Translations under genes and position numbers: made by a program
NCBI RefSeq assembly: GCF_001456935.1
Contig: NZ_KQ758488.1
Coordinates: forward strand, 1-64,000
Source of the DNA: [Bacillus] enclensis
Lineage (GTDB): Bacteria; Bacillota; Bacilli; Bacillales; Bacillaceae_B
DNA length: 64,000 nt
Direction: 5' to 3'
Notes under the pieces: generated by a model
Databases searched by the model: none
What the model saw: only the letters and a program-made list of their open reading frames with translations
Told to the model about the DNA's origin: nothing
Part shown: positions 60,150 through 64,000 of the stretch, one piece after another
Layout: each line of letters opens with the position of its first letter
Numbering within the stretch: position 1 is the stretch's first letter

Positions 60150-61417
60150 GGATTACTCTCCTTTTTATCTTCCCCGATACCGATCGGGAGGAAGTATGAT
60201 TCGTTATCGGTGATGGCGTTGCCGGCACGGTATCCGACGGCACCCGCTGTACCGTTTATGACGAAGCTGCCGACCATTAGACTCGCTTCTACAACACCTG
60301 AATCAGTCCGGATGTCATGCCGCGGCAGCTCAATATATTCCTGATAGACAGGCAGCGTTTCCTTATATGTTTCTTTCGGGTCCTGCAGCACGACCCTGCC
60401 GGATGCTTCAATGATTTTGACGGTATCGCCCTCGCGCCCGAAGGCAGGCTTCTGCACATAGGTCGCACCGTTTGATTCGAACACATCCGGATCGAGATAC
60501 GTCGGTAAAAAGAACGCTGAAATCCATTCATGTTCTTCTTCTGTGAAAAAATCGCTCCCCGACTCATGAAGCCCCCAGATCAGGGCCTGCACGCCTTTGG
60601 ACTGCATCAAGAATGCAGAAGGCGGGTTCAAAATGGCAAGCTTTCCGTCCATCACCAGCTTGATCAAATCGAGTCCCGATTTTTCACCGGTATCGGGATC
60701 CACATCGTCCACCAAATGCTCGATTGGATACGTCGGGCGGTACAGCACATCGATCCGCTCACCGCTTGGTGTGTAGAGTCCTGCTTCCCGGCCGGTCCTC
60801 ACCTGCAATTGATCGAGGCTGACAAATTCAGAAGGGACATCCGCCAATGACTGCAGGTACCGCGTGGTCAGATAATCCTCTTCGTGATCGCTGTGCGAGG
60901 AAAAGACGATCTTCGGCGAGCCGTCCCGTCCGAGTGACCGCCAGGATGCGAGCAGTGCCCGACGGAGCTCAAGGCCGAGCTTCTCCTCAAGACCGGCATT
61001 CGGATCATTCAGCGAAAAATGATCGCACACTTTTCCGTTCACATTATAAAGCTCTTTCATGAAGGTCGGTGTGTCACTATTAAACTCCAATAGTTTCACT
61101 CGTCCGTCACTGCCCAAAACAAAATCGAATCGGCCGACGATGCACTCCTGGGGAATCGATTTAGTCCGTATGTAAGGAAGCGATTCCTCGGGAAATCCCA
61201 GTTCCAGCAGTGATTCATCACCGAGCTCGCGCAGGAGGCCGGCCGTTTTCACAAATACGTGATATGCTTTCTCCGAAGCATCACGGACCGCCTCGATCAT
61301 GGCCATGGGTTCTTTTTTTATATCCAAAAGGGCATATTCCATTCCGAAGAGGTCGTGCCAGAAATCCGGGATCCCTTCATAAAAATCCGCTCTTTGTTCA
61401 CGATGTGTACTATCCAC
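60137..61417 (-). CDS. Glutathionylspermidine-synthase-like ATP-grasp protein
   Basis: 426 residues from GTG at 61417, which overlaps the end of the lipoprotein gene (RBS AAAGGCGG); the longer frame to 61567 only shadows that gene. ATP-grasp landmarks: VGRFDFVLGSDGRVKLLEFNSDTPT, IVFSSHSDHEEDYLT, VDVLYRPTYPIEHL with DPDTG, YVQKPAFGREGDTVKI and VNGTAGAVGYRAGNAIT-like end. Same family as GspS C-terminal domains (YgiC/YjfC). Without glutathione in most bacilli the true substrate is open; a peptide or peptidoglycan ligation is possible. Confidence 0.85.
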   Translation of the reverse strand: MDSTHREQRADFYEGIPDFWHDLFGMEYALLDIKKEPMAMIEAVRDASEKAYHVFVKTAGLLRELGDESLLELGFPEESLPYIRTKSIPQECIVGRFDFVLGSDGRVKLLEFNSDTPTFMKELYNVNGKVCDHFSLNDPNAGLEEKLGLELRRALLASWRSLGRDGSPKIVFSSHSDHEEDYLTTRYLQSLADVPSEFVSLDQLQVRTGREAGLYTPSGERIDVLYRPTYPIEHLVDDVDPDTGEKSGLDLIKLVMDGKLAILNPPSAFLMQSKGVQALIWGLHESGSDFFTEEEHEWISAFFLPTYLDPDVFESNGATYVQKPAFGREGDTVKIIEASGRVVLQDPKETYKETLPVYQEYIELPRHDIRTDSGVVEASLMVGSFVINGTAGAVGYRAGNAITDNESYFLPIGIGEDKKESNPCKS

Positions 61418-61721
61418 CGAATCCGCCTTTCGAGCCGCTTCCAATCCCTGATTTATAGGATTTTGAATAGGATTTGTAGCCTGAATAATTGCGGAGGCTC
61501 GATTTGTTTTTAAACATTCTGCCGGCGAACCAGAAGTAGCCGAAATGAGAGGAGCGGCTGTCATCACAGTAGTACGTGCCGCTGTCGTCGTCCCAATCCC
61601 AGTCGTCGCAGTCGGTGTCTGTCGGCTCCGGCGGGAGGTCCTGGTTGTTCCCGCAGCCGGTGACGGAAATGGCCATCACGGAGGCGGCCACTCCTGCCAT
61701 CAATTTTTTCGTTTTGTTCAT
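61410..61721 (-). CDS. Small lipoprotein, aspartate-rich
   Basis: 103 residues. Lipoprotein signal: KKLMAGVAASVMAISVTGC with lipobox VTGC (Cys about 23). The mature part starts acidic (DTDCDDWDWDDDSGTYYCDD), then becomes basic and Ser/Gly/Tyr-rich (SGYKSYSKSYKSGIG). Overlaps both neighbours by a few nt (61718 and 61417). It resembles in position the YjfM/DUF1190-type lipoproteins of the enterobacterial operon but is not clearly the same family. Confidence 0.75.
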   Translation of the reverse strand: MNKTKKLMAGVAASVMAISVTGCGNNQDLPPEPTDTDCDDWDWDDDSGTYYCDDSRSSHFGYFWFAGRMFKNKSSLRNYSGYKSYSKSYKSGIGSGSKGGFGG

Positions 61722-62182
61722 TGCGTTTCCTCCTTCAGCGTTTCGCCGGTTGCTTTTACATATAAAATGTATACGGACCGGTCTTCGTCGATTTCGGCGG
61801 AATCCCGTTCATATTCCCTGCCATCTATATAGGTATATACTGAACCGGTGACGCTCAGAATATCAAGATGATCATCGTATGTTTCCTGTTTAACGATCGG
61901 GTGATTCTTCCTCGGATTCAGCTCACGGATCTCCAGCAGCAGTCCCTGCGGCGGGAAGAGCGGATCGGTGACAGGCTCTTCTTCATATTTGTCTACATAT
62001 ATAAGAAAAAGATTCCCTTCCTTCGCAGACGATGTCTGTCTGTAGGTGACGCCTTCTTTTACAAAAAACTCACATTCCCTGCGTGCAAGGATCTGTCCGA
62101 GTTCTATCTCCGGGTAATGAAAGATCGGTTCATAGCCGCCCATGCCTTTCAGCAGGCGGTATTCAAGTAAGGGGCGTGACAT
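61718..62182 (-). CDS. Hypothetical protein of the DUF350 operon
   Basis: 154 residues from the ATG at 62182 (AAAGGAGG upstream; the in-frame ATG at 62191 is too close to it). Soluble, acidic, alpha/beta: YEPIFHYPEIELGQILARREC, GNLFLIYVDKYEEEP, DILSVTGSVYTYIDGREYER. No family recognised. First gene of the four-gene operon, overlapping the lipoprotein gene by 4 nt, and divergent from the potassium channel gene. Confidence 0.7.
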   Translation of the reverse strand: MSRPLLEYRLLKGMGGYEPIFHYPEIELGQILARRECEFFVKEGVTYRQTSSAKEGNLFLIYVDKYEEEPVTDPLFPPQGLLLEIRELNPRKNHPIVKQETYDDHLDILSVTGSVYTYIDGREYERDSAEIDEDRSVYILYVKATGETLKEETQ

Positions 62183-62308
62183 CCCTCGCATTCCTCCTTT
62201 GGTCGAATGGTTCGCTCTTTATGTATACGGTTCACAAAAAGAATGGTTTCACTCAAAACTTGGTTATTGGTATGATTATACTATGATTTCTTCAAGAGGA
62301 GCGATTGC

Positions 62309-63337
62309 ATGGCCATTTTTATGAGGCTTTGGAAACAAGTTTCCAAGATGGACTTCGGTTTCATCTTATTGTTATCCGTTATTATCATTTTATTGGGGAC
62401 ATTCGGGATTTATTTTCTGGAACCCGAAGGCTTTCCTTCATTGTTTGACGGTTTCTGGTGGACGATGACCACCCTGACCACGGTCGGATACGGGGATTAT
62501 TATCCCGTCACGGTCGGCGGACGCCTGCTCGGGATCTTCCTCTTTATCTTCGGGATCGGGATCATAGGGGTCCTGATCAGCAAGACGGTGGATGCCATCA
62601 CGACGTTTCAAAAATACAAACGGGAAGGGAAGCTTGAGTATACCATGAACGATCATTTCATTTATATCAACTGGTCAAAGAAGACGGAAAGGGCGATTGC
62701 GGAAGTGCTGGCCCACTCGCCTGAAGCGGAAATGGTTCTGATCGACACGCTGGGTGAATCGCCGGTCGACCATCCCCAGATCCACTACATACAAGGGGAC
62801 CCGTCCGATGAAGACATCTTGCTGCGAGCCAATATCATGGATGCCAAAAGGGTCGCGATCTTTTCCGATTCGCGGATAGAGGATCCGTCGCTGATTGACG
62901 GGAAGACCCTCCTGATTGCGTCTGCCGTTGAGGGACTGTCGAAGACGTACGAAAAAGAGATTCATACGATTGTAGAGATTTCCGAAGACCGCCATATCCC
63001 TAAATTCAAACACATCGCGGTCGAGGACTTCATCCTGTCCACCGATTCCGTCTCTTTCTTGATGGCAAAAGCGACGATTCATCCCGGGACGACGAGCTTG
63101 TTCAGGCAGCTCTTGAGCAAACGGTACGGGAATAACATCCACGAGCTGAAGGCGAACCCTGAGTGGAAGACCATCAAGCAGGCGTCTGAGGAGCTTCTGC
63201 AAAAAGGGGCCATCCTGCTGGCCGTCAATGACAGCATGGACTTCACCGATGCAATCAACCGCGAACTGCTCGAATCGGATACGCTGTACGTCGTCTGCCA
63301 CGACAGGGTGTATGAACAGCTTACTGCTGGTGAATGA
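62309..63337 (+). CDS. Potassium channel with RCK domain (YugO-like)
   Basis: 342 residues. Two transmembrane helices (FGFILLLSVIIILLGTFGIYF and LLGIFLFIFGIGIIGVLI) flank the pore loop with selectivity filter TVGYGD (58-63). A cytosolic RCK/TrkA-N domain follows (IYINWSKKTERAIAEVLAHSPEAEMVLIDT, IQGDPSDEDILLRANIMDAKRVAIFSD) and a TrkA-C-like end. K+ efflux or regulation at the membrane; family member YugO of B. subtilis. Monocistronic with its own terminator. RBS AGAGGAG. Confidence 0.92.
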   Translation: MAIFMRLWKQVSKMDFGFILLLSVIIILLGTFGIYFLEPEGFPSLFDGFWWTMTTLTTVGYGDYYPVTVGGRLLGIFLFIFGIGIIGVLISKTVDAITTFQKYKREGKLEYTMNDHFIYINWSKKTERAIAEVLAHSPEAEMVLIDTLGESPVDHPQIHYIQGDPSDEDILLRANIMDAKRVAIFSDSRIEDPSLIDGKTLLIASAVEGLSKTYEKEIHTIVEISEDRHIPKFKHIAVEDFILSTDSVSFLMAKATIHPGTTSLFRQLLSKRYGNNIHELKANPEWKTIKQASEELLQKGAILLAVNDSMDFTDAINRELLESDTLYVVCHDRVYEQLTAGE

Positions 63338-63344
63338 ATATAAG

Positions 63345-63377
63345 AAAAGAAGCTGACCCGAGGGGTCAGCTTCTTTT
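63345..63377 (+). terminator. Bidirectional terminator (channel / purA)
   Basis: Stem AAGAAGCTGACCC with GGGTCAGCTTCTT; A- and T-runs on both sides. Confidence 0.9.
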
Positions 63378-63397
63378 TTGTGTGTCTTATTTTGAAA

Positions 63398-64000
63398 TTA
63401 TCTCGGGCTCCACACACTGCGCACCACATTCGTCTGTGAACGGTCAGGTCCTACAGAGAAGATGGAAAGCGGGATGCCGGTAAGCTGGGATACGCGCTCA
63501 AGGTAGTGGCGTGCATTTTCAGGAAGCTCGGAAAGCGTCTTGCAGCCTGTGATGTCTTCCGTCCAACCTGGAAGCTCTTCGTATACCGGGTCGCATTCAG
63601 CCAGGATGTTGAGGTTCGCAGGGAACTCTTCCATGATTTCGCCTTTGTATTTGTAAGCGACACAGATTTTTAATGTTTCGATGCCGGTCAATACGTCGAT
63701 TGAGTTCAGGGACAGGTCAGTCAGTCCGCTGACACGGCGGGCATGGCGGACAACAACGCTGTCGAACCAGCCGACACGGCGTGCGCGTCCAGTCGTCGTA
63801 CCGTACTCACGGCCGACTTCACGGATTTGATCGCCGATCTCGTTGTTCAGTTCAGTAGGGAATGGACCGTCTCCGACACGGGTCGTGTATGCTTTTGAAA
63901 CACCGACAACGTGATTGATCTTTGTAGGTCCGACACCTGAACCGATCGTCACTCCCCCTGCTACCGGGTTGGATGACGTTACGAACGGGTATGTACCCTG
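63398..64000 (-). CDS. purA: Adenylosuccinate synthase, C-terminal part
   Basis: Partial: the gene continues past the right edge. About 200 C-terminal residues are present: [70 protein letters not shown]-like region [13 protein letters not shown], and the end [19 protein letters not shown]. It makes adenylosuccinate from IMP and Asp with GTP. Position near the tRNAs and walR agrees with the Bacillus core order. Confidence 0.97.
   Translation of the reverse strand, partial: QGTYPFVTSSNPVAGGVTIGSGVGPTKINHVVGVSKAYTTRVGDGPFPTELNNEIGDQIREVGREYGTTTGRARRVGWFDSVVVRHARRVSGLTDLSLNSIDVLTGIETLKICVAYKYKGEIMEEFPANLNILAECDPVYEELPGWTEDITGCKTLSELPENARHYLERVSQLTGIPLSIFSVGPDRSQTNVVRSVWSPR

Overview
The window looks like a chromosomal segment of a low-to-moderate GC Bacillaceae bacterium (Bacillus sensu lato). 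The evidence is Bacillus-type ribosome binding sites, frequent TTG and GTG starts, and a recognisable core order at the right end: purA, a tRNA cluster (Lys, Glu, Asp, Phe), walRKHIJ (yycFGHIJ), htrA, a small CxxH/CxxC gene, and rlmH. Species cannot be fixed from sequence reading alone.

Layout. Positions 1-600 hold the end of one gene, a strongly folded intergenic RNA candidate and a terminator. 0.6-4.8 kb: a MoxR/DUF58/DUF4129 operon and a PepSY membrane protein. 5.2-7.2 kb: an overlapping alkylation-repair operon (adaA-alkA-ogt). 7.3-12.9 kb: two PadR + HAAS-domain membrane protein modules, each with a tandem operator, around ydbST and a cupin gene. 13.4-14.4 kb: ohrR/ohr. 14.8-15.1 kb: a decayed alcohol dehydrogenase. 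15.1-19.4 kb: a first accessory island with a HEPN-like + TIR gene pair, divergent from a PD-(D/E)xK nuclease-DUF2075 ATPase and a MazG-like pyrophosphohydrolase. 19.6-34.7 kb: mostly metabolic and stress genes (YiaA-like, DUF1259, ferritin-like, a PhoX phosphatase with a PhoP-box-like promoter, AraC/VOC, dihydrouridine synthase, CBO0543 and DUF421 membrane proteins, a Crp-like regulator/MFS pair sharing a perfect palindrome, oxidoreductases, and a glycine-riboswitch-controlled permease). 35.7-39.8 kb: a squalene-hopene cyclase block bracketed by 16-bp direct repeats. 40.1-47.0 kb: a second accessory island at the 3' end of rlmH (NYN nuclease; methyltransferase, OLD-type nuclease and UvrD-like helicase; GIY-YIG-DUF2075 gene broken by a frameshift, plus a second MazG-like gene). 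47.2-64 kb: the core WalRK region, a cell-wall M23 peptidase, tRNAs, a NERD protein, a DUF350/glutathionylspermidine-synthase-like/lipoprotein operon, a potassium channel and the 3' part of purA.

The most interesting signals are: (i) two copies of one module, [nuclease domain + DUF2075 ATPase] followed by a MazG-like protein, with different nuclease domains (PD-(D/E)xK in one, GIY-YIG in the other); (ii) a TIR + HEPN-motif gene pair next to the first copy; (iii) an OLD/UvrD (Gabija-like) cassette next to the second; (iv) three unrelated intergenic tandem arrays that share a period of about 21 bp; (v) a folded RNA candidate at the left edge. The defence role of these islands is inferred from domain content and context; nothing here proves it.
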